Source of the DNA: Sphagnum magellanicum
Lineage: Eukaryota > Streptophyta > Sphagnopsida > Sphagnales > Sphagnaceae
Direction of reading: 5' to 3'
Length of the DNA: 64,000 nt
Assembly (NCBI GenBank): GCA_021904315.1
Contig: CM038914.1
Coordinates: 21,935,065 to 21,999,064, forward strand
This document shows positions 1-12,394 of this stretch, one piece after another. The notes under the pieces were generated by a model. That model saw only the letters and a program-made list of their open reading frames with translations, was not told where the DNA came from and did not search any database. Each line of letters starts with the position of its first letter. Positions within the stretch are counted from its first letter, which is position 1. A program made the position numbers and the translations under genes.

Positions 1-171
1 GGACAAAACTGTGCCCATATCCCAAGTCCTGATTGTACTTAACTTGTTGGAAGTATGGCTCTGTTTTGAGAAAGCTAGATGATTTGTAAAGCCAGTCTTT
101 GACCTCAACCTGCTTTGGTGAATCTAAATCTTATGTCAGACTCACCACATTTGCTCTGCTCTCTCTCCTGT

Positions 172-199
172 GCACACACACACACACACACACACACAG
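172..199. repeat. (CA)n microsatellite
   Basis: This is an uninterrupted CA dinucleotide run of about 28 bases. It opens short spurious reading frames on both strands and no gene is associated with it. Confidence 0.95.
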
Positions 200-338
200 A
201 GTCTGTGCAAATCCCTCTGGATGAGTACAAAATCACTGTTTGTCTCTCTGTTATTCTCTTGCTGTCTTGTTGGATAGACAAACCCAAAATCTTCAAGAGT
301 ACACGTGTGACTTAAAAAAGAATGAATATTCACATTAT

Positions 339-550
339 GGTGCATTCACACTTGATGTTAAGTCAGTGTTAAAATGAAAATCTAGGTGGCATCCTAGGTG
401 GCACCTAATTTTCAATGGGCCATAGCTCAATGTTAAGTGACTACTAGCTTAAGATAAAATTTTCATGGCAACTAGGTTTAAGTCCTAAATGGCTAGCATG
501 CTGGTAGGGGACTTAACCTTAGAGTCCCTAACACCAAGTGTGAATGCACC
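339..550. mobile_element. MITE-like element with 22 bp terminal inverted repeats
   Basis: The left end reads GGTGCATTCACACTTGATG and the reverse complement of the right end reads GGTGCATTCACACTTGGTG. The two arms match over 22 bases with one mismatch. The element is 212 bp long and has no coding capacity. Flanking TTA (left, one base away) and CTA (right) could be a degenerate 3 bp target duplication as made by PIF/Harbinger elements, but the superfamily assignment is inference. No second copy of these ends was found in the window. Confidence 0.75.
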
Positions 551-574
551 TCTAAGTTGGTTGGCATAGTCATA

Positions 575-648
575 GATCCATTTGCCTAAACCCTAAACCC
601 AACATTGTAAAGACCTGCTCCGATTTCTTTGGTGTAATTAGCGAGCCA

Positions 649-682
<34 letters not shown>

Positions 683-860
683 TCTGTTTTGGGGTGGTTC
701 AGAAAACAGATTGCCCCTCATTTTTTTCCCCAATTTTTGCCCCCCATGATACCCGGCGGGTATCACAAGAAAAAACAAAAGGGAAAAAATTATATATTCA
801 GAGTAGGTGTTTAGTCTTTATTATTATGCTCAGTAAAGCCTGTGGCCTTGGGTTTTTCAC
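575..860 (+). repeat. Dispersed repeat with CCCTAAA seed, copy 1
   Basis: The segment starts with a telomere-like CTAAACCCTAAACCC and continues with AAAGACCTGCTCC, GTGTAATTA and a small palindrome GATACCC-GGC-GGGTATC, then CAGAGTAGGT and a GCC..TGGCCTT block. The same order of blocks recurs at about 33,785-34,080. A (TA)n run at about 652-680 is inserted in this copy only. No coding capacity is seen, and the class of element is unknown. Confidence 0.6.
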
Positions 861-1409
861 TACACTTTAACTAGAACAGATTAACTTTTATCTATTAGTT
901 TTGTTAAGAATGTCATTAAGAGCATCAGTGGGGTTTTTAGGATTTTTTTAATGCAGCTTAAGTGGTCATCTTTCATAGGAAGTAGTATTTGCATTTTACA
1001 TTTTTGTGATATATAGAATTGGAAGATTTTTTTCCCAAAAACATAGAAAAATCAGTCAAATTTACACTAGCAAAAAAAAAAAAAAAAAAAACTGCAAAAC
1101 CTCTCAATGTTATTATAAGAAAATTCCCAATGTTTTTGAAAATTAGACCAAAAACAAAACACTGGAAGATATAAGAAAAAGTGGTGATTACACCTAGGAA
1201 GATTTAGCCAAATCTGGCTATGAACCAGAAATTTTTAATCATCATTCTATATTTCTAGCTACTTGCTAGAAGCAGATATTTGCTATTTAAAAAAACCTTC
1301 TGGCAATAGAAACCCTAAAAAAAAAAACTTCATATTTAAAATTCAATTATTAAATTGTCTTTTTCACTAGCCAGTAAGAAAATTTTGCAGTGGGCAAAAA
1401 AATGTAATA

Positions 1410-1740
1410 GCCCGTATACACTAATTCGGGATGAAGTACAGCCTTTACATTGGCCCGTCCGTATACACTAAATTTGGATGAAGTACAGCCGTTAAATACG
1501 GGCGAAACTGAGTTTTGCCAAATATAATAAATGGGCCCAGTTCCCACGATATGTACGTACACACTATTTTAGATGAAGTACAGTCTTTAATTAGAGTGAA
1601 ATTGAGTTTGGACTTTGGACATATAATTATGGCCACTGTAAGTACACACTAATTTTGGATGAAGTACAGTCTTTAATTAGGGTGGAACTAAGTTTGGAAC
1701 TTTTGGCCCCTATAATTAAATTTGCCCACAATATTTAATT
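1410..1740 (+). repeat. Degenerate ~86 bp tandem repeat (minisatellite)
   Basis: The core TACACACTAATTTTGGATG followed by AAGTACAGTCTTTAATTAG recurs at about 1414, 1471, 1557 and 1643. The last two intervals are 86 bp and the first is shorter. No coding potential is seen. Confidence 0.8.
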
Positions 1741-2209
1741 GTGGCCTCCATTAGGGTTAATTAGAAACTCTGGCTGCCTTTGATTTATTCATCATATTGA
1801 TTGTGCTCATTTGGTGGCATTTGTGAATAGTGCCTCTCTTTTATTGTGTCCATTTTTATTTTTCTTTCTTACTTTTTAATGAGAAAAAATTAACATTGTC
1901 TCTTGGATGTAATGAGTGTTTTTAGGGGGCCAAATAGGGGGTGGTGCCAAAGATGCTCTAATAATACCTTTAGCACTTTTGATATGGTGAAAAAATAGAT
2001 TAAAACAAGGGAAAAGGGTTTTTTTTTTTTTTTTTGGAAAAAAATAGGCTCGAGTCCTCACATTATGAAGATTTTTTTTTTCAAAATCGCCATATTTAGA
2101 GAATAGGTTCCAACATTTAGCCAAATCATAGAAGGAAAAAAAATGTTTGAATAGATGAATATATATGTAAGTAGGATGATTTGTTCTTTTGTTATTTGGG
2201 TAAGTACAT

Positions 2210-2340
2210 TAGGGAATGAATAGGTATGTAAATAGGCAACCTATAGAATGAGTAGGTTGGTAACCTAAGTAAGTGGGGAAGTAGCTTAGGTAAGCAAGTA
2301 GGTAGGAGGGTAGATAGCCTATATAGGTAGGTTGGTAGCT
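2210..2340 (+). repeat. Degenerate (TAGG)n array
   Basis: The stretch is dominated by TAGGTAGG/TAAGTAGG variants. Similar arrays lie at about 36,670-36,950 (as ACCT), 37,195-37,260, 47,625-47,960 and 48,640-48,855, so this is a recurring type in the locus. It is followed at about 2508-2615 by a 33 bp degenerate tandem with the core GGACAAAATTGACCATAGG. Confidence 0.75.
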
Positions 2341-2969
2341 AATGAAAACCCCCCCCAAACCATCTTTTTCCCCCCACCCTCCAGCCTCAAAGAAAAAATA
2401 AAATAAAAGAAAGATGTTTGGGTAGGGAAAGAATGAATCTTATACATTCACGGGCAGCATTAAAAAAATTGAATTGTATACAATCTGACCTTGAGAACCC
2501 GGGGGGCCAGGACAAGGTGGCATAAGGCCCAAGCCACCATGACAAAGTGACCATGGGCCATCCAGGGCCAAGGACAAAATTGACCATAGGTTAACTAGGG
2601 CATAAGACAAAATGGAAGTTTGGGAATGTGTGAATGGTATCCTTTGCTTGTTAGCATTCATGTCCCATGTTTTTTTTCCAACACATTTTGTCATTGTTTT
2701 GACCCCAAAATTTGGGAACTTTTGTTTTTCTAATGTAATTTGATCTTTTTTGGCTTTTTTTTTTTTGGCAAAAAAATTGCCAAATTTTCGATATCACAAA
2801 ATTGGAGAAAAATACCATGTTCATATATTTTCATGTAACAAGTGTTCTGCATTTGTGGCACTTTTGCCAATATCATAAATATCAAAGCCTGAGACATGTG
2901 GTTAACTCAAGGTTGAAAGACTAAAAAATAGGGGTACCCTATATGAAACAAAGGGATGTGTCACATGGT

Positions 2970-3265
2970 GGCCTTGCCATTTACATTAAAAAAGTATCTT
3001 GATGCAAAAGAAGAATTACGAAAATTCAAATATTTCACCATGCAAAAATATAATCTTCAAAAAATCCTCTAAAAGAAACCAAAATCCTTCAAGATATTAT
3101 AACTAGGATATATAACCAATCTCAAGTTTCAATACAAGCCAAGATATCATGTTTCAAAAATCCTCATATAAAACTAGACCTATTACCTAGGGGCAAAAAT
3201 CCCTTAAGCTACTATACTCTATAATGAATCTAGAACACAATATCCTTGACATGGTAGGCAAGGCC
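2970..3265 (+). mobile_element. MITE-like element with GGCCTTGCC termini, copy 1
   Basis: The element begins GGCCTTGCC and ends GGCAAGGCC, a 9 bp terminal inverted repeat. It is nearly collinear with the reverse complement of 32,171-32,471: both contain CCATGCAAAAA, ATAATCTTCAAAAAATCCTC, CAAAATCCTTCAAGA, AAAAATCCTCATATAAAA and ACACAATATCCTTG in the same order. At 296 bp with no reading frame it fits a non-autonomous DNA transposon. The superfamily is not identified. Confidence 0.7.
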
Positions 3266-4454
3266 AATAAAAACAGTTCAATAATAGTTGGAGAAAGCTC
3301 CAGCTTCACACCATCAACCATAAGAGCAAGATAACTATGTGAAAATGAAAGAAAGAGAGTTATGGCAAATGGAGGGCAAAGATGGGAGTGCTAGTGATAG
3401 AATGTCATTTCACAGCTCAAATGTCACATCTTGATGGTAGGTAGAGATTATCAAAGCACCCTACTCCCTTTGGACCACAACTTGAAGCCAAAAATCTCTT
3501 TGTTTCAAATGGTGCGAATGCTTTGCATTTATGGCATTCTCAAACAATCTCAAGGTCTCACCATCTTGCTTAACGTCCCAAGCATGGGGGAGAGCAACAT
3601 GGATGTTCAAGGTAGTGTGCAAAGACAGAGAGAAGAAACCATAGTATCTTGACAATTTCCACACTTATTATATTAATTTCAGAAATGTTGAGATTTTCAC
3701 CCCAAAAAAAATTTCTGAAGAAAAATAGAAATTTTTTAAGAATATTGCAGGCCATCCATCATTTCACTATTATCCTATGTTTTGTGAGTTGAAATAAGCA
3801 ACCATATTTCACTACTACACACCAGATGGACATTCCATCCGTGTTAGATTTGGGATAAACTTTCAGCTTGTAATAGTAACCCAATTTGCAGGTGACAGCT
3901 GAAAACTTAGGTGTTGGGCAAAAGCTGTTTATTTTATCAAATTCATTTGCATTCAAATTATATACATGATTCCATTCATTTTCATGACTTTGCACTTTTG
4001 CCTTGAAGGCCAGAGCTATTAAATCATTTCCACCCTCAGCTGGTAAAATGGCCTGTACATTATGTATTGGATCAAAGTTTCTGCAATCAAGTAGTGTAAA
4101 GCTCAATTTGGGCCTCTAAATACAACCAACATACAGTGCCCTCCACAAGGGCCAGTGAACATGGAAATAACTGTTTTTGATTGGCCAACTATAATGATTG
4201 GTATGGGTGGTGAGAGTTAAATAGTCTCTCACTTTATATTGTACAGATTTTCATGTTCACAGATGGTGATGGGAGAATAATGAAGAATCGTATGTTGGAC
4301 GTGGTAAACACAGATAGATGATCAAATACGGGATGTGGGTTGATGTGAGTAGAGATGGGTGTTTTTTTTTTTCCAATTTTGTATTGTAGTAACGAGCATA
4401 TCAGACAGATGTTGACTTAATTGACAACACTTTTGTACATCTATCTATGAAGCA
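3266..4454. other. Intergenic stretch without a recognised gene
   Basis: The stretch is AT-rich. The minus strand is open for 115 codons at 4106-3759 (it includes FDKINSFCPTPKF), but there is no ATG at its 5' end and I recognise no family. I do not call it a gene. Confidence 0.5.
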
Positions 4455-4880
4455 AGGTAGTTTGTTTTGTTTTGTTTGTCAAGCTAAGATCTCCCAAACC
4501 ACTGCACTTCATGTCAGAGCACTTCATGTCACTCTCTTGGTATCTTCAGAAAGCTTTGATGAGTAAGGGGTGCACTGACTTGGTTTGAGACTTTTTGGAG
4601 CTATTGTGTGAAAGCTATTGCTTATTGAACCATTTTCTCAATGAAAATTAAATAGAATTGAAACTGAAAACTGTATTGGAATTTTGGGGATTTCTTGGTG
4701 TTCTTGGAAAGCCCTGGGGAAGTCAGATTTAATAGATTTTATTTCACAAATTTTGAGAGCTAAGATGTGGAAGATATTGATTTGTGAGTGGATTTGTTGC
4801 TGAAAATTCAAACAAATTACAATAATTGGATTGGGAAGGAAAAATCAGTTGAGCCCTCAATGTGTTCACACTTGGGCCAA
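4455..4880 (+). repeat. Dispersed ~430 bp repeat, copy 1
   Basis: The segment matches 13,795-14,250 in direct orientation. Shared blocks in order are TTGTTTTGTTTGTCA, GAAAGC..TTGATGAGTA, GTGCACTGA..TGGTTTGAG, TCAATGAAAATT..ATA, GGGGAAG and CACTTGGGCCAA. No frame runs through both copies and no terminal inverted repeat is evident, so the class is open. Confidence 0.65.
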
Positions 4881-7800
4881 CACCATTAAAACAGTAGATA
4901 GACCTGTGGTAGCCAGCTCTCCAAAGGAAACAAAACCCAAAAAAAAAGGAGAAATTTGACTAGTTTTTAAAAAAGAAAATGGAAAACGGATATTTTCCTT
5001 TCCTTTTCTTTGAGTTAATGTACACTTCATTTATTGCAAAGAGGCCAGCCAAGTCACCAAGAGTGCAACTAGCAACCAACCTGGGAAGAAAGAGATGCTG
5101 TTGGAACAAAGGACCTGACAAGCAACGTGGAAACAAGCTGCTAGACAATCTCTGTGCAATGCTGGCCACAGTGTAAACAATAAAACAGATGCAGAGGAGG
5201 AGGAAGATTGCAAGCTTGAGCTAACAAAATATCACTGGAGTTGCCATAACTTTATTATGTATATCCATTTGGCATCATAGATTCCAACCTGCCAAACTAC
5301 AGTCACATTTTGTCACTAGAGGGAAGACGCCGACCCAAGTGAACTAACATCGAAACTTGTGTGTCAATCATCAACTTACTTAAGCTCCTCTCACCAAAGG
5401 TGCTAGATAGCGTCTGCTTGACAAGTCCACGATAGCCAACTACACCAGTTATGCATAGCTAGCAGCAGGTGTGAACTGTGAACGCATGTCATGTAAAAAA
5501 TCCTGACATACCTTCTTACCTATGGTCAGTTTCATCATCAACCAATTCTTTGGATTTTGAACTGAATTTTTTTGTGAAAATATGAAGTTGAGATGTTGTA
5601 AACCTTCATAATTATTGTTGGCTATGATCTGAATACTTTCACTACTCATATGAGAGTATTATAGTAGACTATTGTAAATCATGGACTTATAATAATTTGA
5701 GAATGTAAAATATGAACTGATTGTTTTGGAAAACATCAATCATTCATTTCATTAATGTGGAAGCTGACCCCAAGTGAGGATCTCCAATAGGCAAGTTGAG
5801 CATACACCCACTTTGCAGTTACTTTTCATATCAACCTTTCCCAGCCAAAAATTGGCACATTACTACAAACACCCCGTGATGTTATGTAGGCTATACTGCC
5901 ATTCTCATCTTTTGAAATCAATATGACGCGCTTGTAACAATTGCTTCAGGTCATAAACCTTTTGGTGGCTTTGCCTGTGTATCCAGTTTACAACTACTTT
6001 GCCATATTTCCTGTCTGGTTCATTTTCTTGTGGTAGTAGAGACACTAGTCCTAGAAGCAAGACCCCTTTCTTCCCCCTCAAGGTCACATTCAGACTTCAC
6101 TTAACAAGAATATTCTTCTAGTCAACTCTGTTACGTGGTAGGACATTGTGATTCATATTAATTAGTTGTGAAGACCTTCGAAAGTTCAATTTCTTTTCTT
6201 TTGTGATGGGCATCTTTGTCTGACCCATCACCCAAAAAAACTAAAAAAATCAACCTTTGGACTGTCCCAGATTAGATATATTGTAACCTCCTCCTTTGGG
6301 CTGTTTATATATGTTGCAGGAGTAAAACATAAGGCAAAGAATATGGGATGAAGTGAGGAACTATTGGGAACATGTTGAAAATACATCATTGGGAACACAA
6401 TAGGAACTTCGTTAGGGAACACATTGAGAACAACAAAATCCCACACCCCCAGCCTTCACCCCCTCCCCCGCTGCATCACCTTGGTGGCTGCAAGAATTTT
6501 TTCCTAGAAGGTTTCTTTGCCATTTTTGGCTTACCCTAATTGCAGAGGCATGAACTATGGGTGTATATTCTTCTGGTCAACGACTTTAGAAGTTTGGTCA
6601 CTCGTCACTAGACTGATAATGACAAAACTTAACTTTAGCGATCTCTGCCGTAGGTTCCTAGCAAATTTGAAAGCTATTACCACCAAAGACAAGAAATCCT
6701 CTGGCATGGCAAGAGCACACAAACACACACTGCGCCAAGTATCAAATGAATGATTCGTTTGTGAGGGGAATCTGGCAGCTGGTTTCCTAGGGAGAGCTGT
6801 ATCCGTAACATATAATTACATAGTATATAGATAAGGGAATGTATAATGGAATGGGGTGTTTGTAATAATAAAACCACACTTTGAGTACTACCTCAAAGTG
6901 TAGTTCTATTATTTTCCATTACTTTTGTTCTTGTTAGCCAGAGATTCCAGAATTGAGGTCATATTGTACAGAGTGCGATTCACACTTTATGATAAGATAT
7001 TTCCTAATGGAAAAGGAACTAGAGAAGAGAAGTGAAGTGAAGTGGGGGATGTACAATTTACTCAAAGCACAGTTCCCTATTTTTATTAGATGTTGCCCAG
7101 CCTTGATGTTTCTTTTGTTTCTCAGTTTTAATCTATTTAGTGTTGTTTGGTTATTTTCACTGAATTTTGCATCAACTCCATTATGAAGTATCACACAAGC
7201 CTGATGGAGCCGACTGTATTATCAAGAAGTTGCCAAACAATGTCACTTGATAACTAACCATATCCTATCCACTCATTGTTTAATTCATTTCCATCGTCTC
7301 AAAAAAATTGAATTCATGAATGGATGTGAATTTGCTCTCAAGCATCTATCACATATTAATATCTAGTTGTTACATGGCTGGGAAATAACGTGTGAAAAAA
7401 CATGTATGAAAATATAAGCTTTTGATTTTTAATTTGTATTTTTGTGACAATCACATTTGTGAACCCAAATATTTAAAGATTTAAAATATTCATCTAGGAA
7501 CATTTTTCTATAGAAAGGCTTTAAAGCAATTTCATTCTTCATGCAATGTTATACAAGATTTGAAGGGTAACTTGTTGTGTTAATTTAGGGTCACCTCAAC
7601 TTCCAAAACCCATCTAGAATGCAAGATTGTAAAAAAAAAAAGGCCCAAGCAAGAATCCTCTTTTCATTTACCATATTGTAATAGCATAGTATGAACTTTG
7701 TCGAGCTTTCAAAAGAGTTCATCACACCTTCAACAAGCAAATCTTTGTCACATGGCCTCATCAACAATTGTGGAAGATAGATCAACATGCTAAGGAGCAA

Positions 7801-8580
7801 AGGAAAAAATTGTGTAGTTAAAAGAAGGCTCAACTTTAGCATCTTTTCATATATGTCTCCCAATATCTAATCATGAAAAGAGGGCCAAAAAATGTCCATT
7901 TCTAGGAGCAAAGTTGTAACCATTGCAACAAGCATCAACCATTAAGTTTAGCATAACTAATAGCAAGGTTGGAGCATCATTAAACATAATGAGTTTTAAA
8001 TTTATGAGACATCACTTATCCATGACATCATTGAATGAGTTTATCAAATCAAAACAAGAACAATAACAAAGTTTCACCTCCTTGGACTATAATTTGGTTA
8101 TTGCTTCAAGAGCTTCTTGGCTAGATTGATGTGCAAAAGGAGCACAAGACCATGCATGAAACTACCACATTCTACAACTCTGAACTTGGTCAAAGTAAGC
8201 TAAAGATTGTTGTAGCTAACATTGTATCTAGATAACCTAAGTTGTTCCAACAAACCCATAACGATCAATCTTAATGAAATATTCAATATTTAATGTCAAA
8301 ACTCACAAAATGCATTAAGTGAACTCAAGTTAAAGCAAAATTGTAAACATGGTTGCCATAACATCAAGAATAAAGCTTCCATTTTGGAAGACTAGAACAT
8401 GATGATGTTCACTATGCCAAATGTTCAAATTTCCTCTTAAGAAACCTATAATTACTTCAAGCTTTAAAAGTCTTAAAAATTCCAAAAGTTATGAACTAGT
8501 TTGAATTTGTCTACCATATACAATGTGGAAGTGACAAAAAACCTCTTGAGCATGAACTTGGCCATAACAATGATGATTTA
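4881..8580. other. Intergenic AT-rich stretch
   Basis: I see no supported gene. Reading frames here are 60-90 codons long, mostly lack ATG, and match no family I know. A near-perfect foldback at 6864-6913 is listed separately. Confidence 0.5.
6864..6913. repeat. Foldback (hairpin) sequence
   Basis: The arms AATAATAAAACCACACTTTG and the reverse complement of AAAGTGTAGTTCTATTATT pair over 22 bases with two mismatches, both compatible with G-U wobble in one strand, around a TACTAC loop. It may be a small MITE remnant or simply a chance foldback. Confidence 0.6.
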
Positions 8581-8586
8581 CAATCA

Positions 8587-8725
8587 CTAGAAAAAAAAAT
8601 GTCATTTGCAAACAATTTTTGCAATTAAACATTGTTGTTTGCAAGTAAAAACTGTCATTTGCAATTAAAAAGCAATTACAAACGACATTTTAAAATTGGT
8701 TGCAAGCAAATTTTTTATAATGTAT
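8587..8725. mobile_element. Small CACTA-like non-autonomous element (candidate)
   Basis: The left end CACTAGAAAAAAAAATGTC is typical of plant CACTA (En/Spm) termini. The right end, reverse complemented, reads roughly CATTATAAAAAATTTGC and continues with similar TTGCAA-rich sequence. The interior is built of TTTGCAA repeats in both orientations, like CACTA subterminal repeats. The right boundary is eroded, so the call is tentative. Confidence 0.45.
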
Positions 8726-11700
8726 GTAAGAACAAAACAAACCTCCCAAGTGAAAACTTGGTCATCATGACAATGACAACAACCTATAATCCTCTAGCAA
8801 TGACATAACCCCCAACATGAACTTGATGACTTTCATTGTGACAAGAATTAACAATCTTCAAAGTTTAACCCATAACGTCACAATGCACCATATTGGTCTA
8901 GTGCCCACCCATTTTTCCTACCTACATATTCTCAACCTAAAATTTGACAACCCCACGCTATATGATACATGTCATACTATGTTTCCCACCCTTTTGATCT
9001 CCTATTTACCTTTCTCAAGCCAAGGTGACACTTTTTTTCAAGTTTGGGTAGATTTACTAACTCCAACTTCCAATGTTTATTTTATCTACCCATGCTACAA
9101 AATAATGGGAAAGCAATAGGGGCTGGGTCAATAGAGCAGTTTTTCAAAAAATTGGTTTTGCTTCATTACGTGTGGATGCACTCTCCATGCATTTTTGACC
9201 ATGCATTTCTTCCTCATCCAAAGCCTTTTCTGTCCAGTTTTTTTTCATCCAATTCATATGGATGCCTTTTACCTACCCATGAAATTTTTCTATCATTGAA
9301 AAGTGGTAGTAAGGTCAAAATCTCCAAAAACTTGGAACTGTCAAGGCTGCCCAAAACCAAAAAGATTTCACTTTCAACAATGGGGATTTTCCATATTTCT
9401 ACCAAATCTATTTTTTCAAATGGAAAGATCTGGCTCAAAGTCACCTACAACACTATGAAGTTGAATTTCCCAGATTCTAACATTTTACATAATTTTTAGG
9501 AAGGTTTGTATGGGCTGGTCACTTTTTCAAATGGGACTTTTTGGTCAAATGTCATTTAAGGGTTAATTCCTTCAATGAAATGTGCAAAAACTACAATTGT
9601 TTAAGTTTGCAAGGTATAAATAGCAAGGCATGCGATTTGATGTGCAATAAAAAGACAAAAACAAAATGGAATTCTTGATCAACATTCACATCTCTATTCA
9701 ATGATAATAGGCATTGCCTTTGAAAATCCACACATATTATATCAAATCATTATTAGGATATTATATCTTTAATCTTTAATTGAACAAGTTAGTCATCAAA
9801 CAAAGGTTCTAGATTTAGCTCCCTATCACCTTTCACAACCATACATAATGTCCACTATTATTTGTTGATCCCAAAACTTCAGTGAGATTTGAATGATTGC
9901 CCAACAACCCCCACAATACTCCAAAATAACATTCAAACTCCTTACATGTCACTTGTTGATGTGTGCCTATTTTTCCCTTTACGTTCATGGACAATGTTCA
10001 CAAAAATTGACCCCTTCAAATGCATGTCATTGATGAGAAAATAGAACCTCACACTCTCACACACACACACACATATATATATATTCCATGCCAATCACCA
10101 TAAACTTGAAAATGGATTTAGCTATTGCATTAAAAAACATGTTAGAACTTAACAACAAATGGGCTCCTATCTAAACATCCAAGTCATTGTTGTCATTACA
10201 CAATTCAAAATGGTTACTAAGGACAATATACATTAATGTTAGGACTAAAGGCAAAAGTGCATTACATAGATCATAATTTGTGTTCTTAATGATGTCATTT
10301 CCATTTTATTCCAAAAAATATGCAAAAATATATAGGATGTATATATATATATATATATATATCACTTAAATATAAATAAAGTGCCTATAATTCATTATGA
10401 GAATATATTTCAAATATACCTAAAAATATATCTAGAATATTCAATATTGCATAACATATTAAAAATTACCTTTTTATTTCATGCACTTTCTAAAATATGC
10501 AAGGAATGATTTCCTTGGGCTTTTGTTCATGAGAAGTGGTGCCTTTGAAGCCTTTTGTTTATACTATTTTATGGAACCTCATAGGGTTTCATCAAGTTTT
10601 TGAAACCTTTTGCCAACTAGGCTTTGTAGAACCTTTCACCAACTAAGTTTTCAAAAGCTCTCCACGAACTTGGCTTTCTAGATTCTTCCATCAACTTGAC
10701 CTTCTAACTTTTTTTGCTACCATAACCTTATGGAACCTTTTACAACTTTCACAACGAATGCTTCTTTTAAACATAGATTTTAAAGATTATAAACTTCAAT
10801 GGGTTCTTGTACCCATTCCTCTAGTCATGTAAAAGAATAGTGTTCTAAAATCTAATCATAGGCATAAGAATTTGAAGATGTGTCACATAATTTTTTGTAA
10901 CATACTTTAGTTGTTGCTCTCGAAGTAAATGATTCATTGGTCCATGCAACCAACAATAATGACCAATGTATTTTACCATAACAAAGGCAAAGGTGTGTAC
11001 ATCTTTGTTAATAAAGTTTTTTTAATATACAGCCTTGGCCAACCTTCTTGGGCATGTTCACTTTCAAGGACAATTATTCTAGGTAATGAATGCAATTGAT
11101 TCACCATTGCTTTTCTAGGTTGTAAATGTGAACTATGTGGTGGAGATAGTTGGAATGTACATCATTGGGGAGATTTGCAAACTAGTGTTTTTTGTTTTTT
11201 GATCAATGTGACTTTCATGTCCTAACTTTGGTGACTACAACAAAATGATTACAAGATGGACAAATAGGATTCTCCCACCATTTATATCATGTCCAAAGGT
11301 TTAAAAAATCTAAAGTTATTTCCCCACCCTTCTCCTTTTTATGGACATGGATATTTTGGAAGCTTGGATACAATTCATATAATCTAGAGTTTTTGAAAGT
11401 TGACGATTAAGTAACTAGACACATCTTGCACATGTTATTAATCTAGGTTTTTATGGAAGTCATCATAATCACAATGTTAGGGCATGAAATACATTTTTTT
11501 GTAATAGTATATTTTGATGCTTGTTAATTAATTAAAATTAAATATGCACAATGTACATCCCTTGTAAAATCCTCAAAATAATACTTGCAAGTTAACCTAT
11601 GTAATAAACATAATACAAAAAAAAAAGTGTAAGAATATAATGCATCGTGCATAGGGTATATATTACATTGGAAGAAATACTCAAATATTGTGCAATTGTT

Positions 11701-12390
11701 TACCCTTTTTTTTCCTTTGATTCAAAACAACATAAAACCCTTGAATCGTCAAAAGTTCAAAAAACATGCAATAAAATGAAGTAGAAAGTGGATAATTTTG
11801 CCATCTCATTAACAATGTGAAGATTATGGCATTTTGGTATGAAGGTGAACCATCTGTTGATTTCTCAATAAATGTTTAATTAGGACTAGAAGCTGTTTTG
11901 AAATCCAAAACTTTGGCCACTTTGAACACTTTATGAAGCCACTTTTGTGGCTGACTGAATTGATTATGTACAAGGAGATTAAGTGAAATATTACCCATAA
12001 ACGTGTAGTGAAGTGTTGACATTTGAAAGCTTGAATGGAACTAGTTTGAATGGAAATTTTAGTTGTTCTAGTGCAAATTCGACTAATTTTGCTAATTTTG
12101 GGGGAAATTTACACCATTTTTTTTCTATCAAAAAATTGAATAAAAAAACCTTGATGAGGAGGAGAGGGAGAGGGAGACATTTGTCCCCATGAACGATTAA
12201 AACCCCCACTCCAATGAAACTTCATTGAAATCAATGACCATCAGATCCATATTATTATATCAATCACATTTGAATAGTAACATGGCTTTCTATGTAATAC
12301 TTAATATCTTCAGAAATATTAGGGTCTGGGGCAAAACTTTGCCAGGGAATGTGAATGTATAAAAGACCTTAGGGGGAAAGGGGGGGGGGA
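8726..12390. other. Intergenic AT-rich stretch
   Basis: No gene is supported. The longest frame (9044-9499, +, 151 codons) has no ATG at its start and no recognisable domain. Small (CA)/(TA) runs lie at about 10,055-10,084 and 10,338-10,362. A degenerate 27-35 bp tandem with cores like CCAACTAGGCTTT and CCAACTAAGTTTT lies at about 10,600-10,715. Confidence 0.5.
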
Positions 12391-12394
12391 GATT

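Noticed and set aside
3759-4106. 115-codon minus-strand open stretch
   Set aside because: It has no ATG at the 5' end, no recognised domain and no splice partner. It is noted only as open sequence.
9044-9499. 151-codon plus-strand frame
   Set aside because: The composition is that of AT-rich non-coding DNA, with no starting ATG and no recognisable motif.
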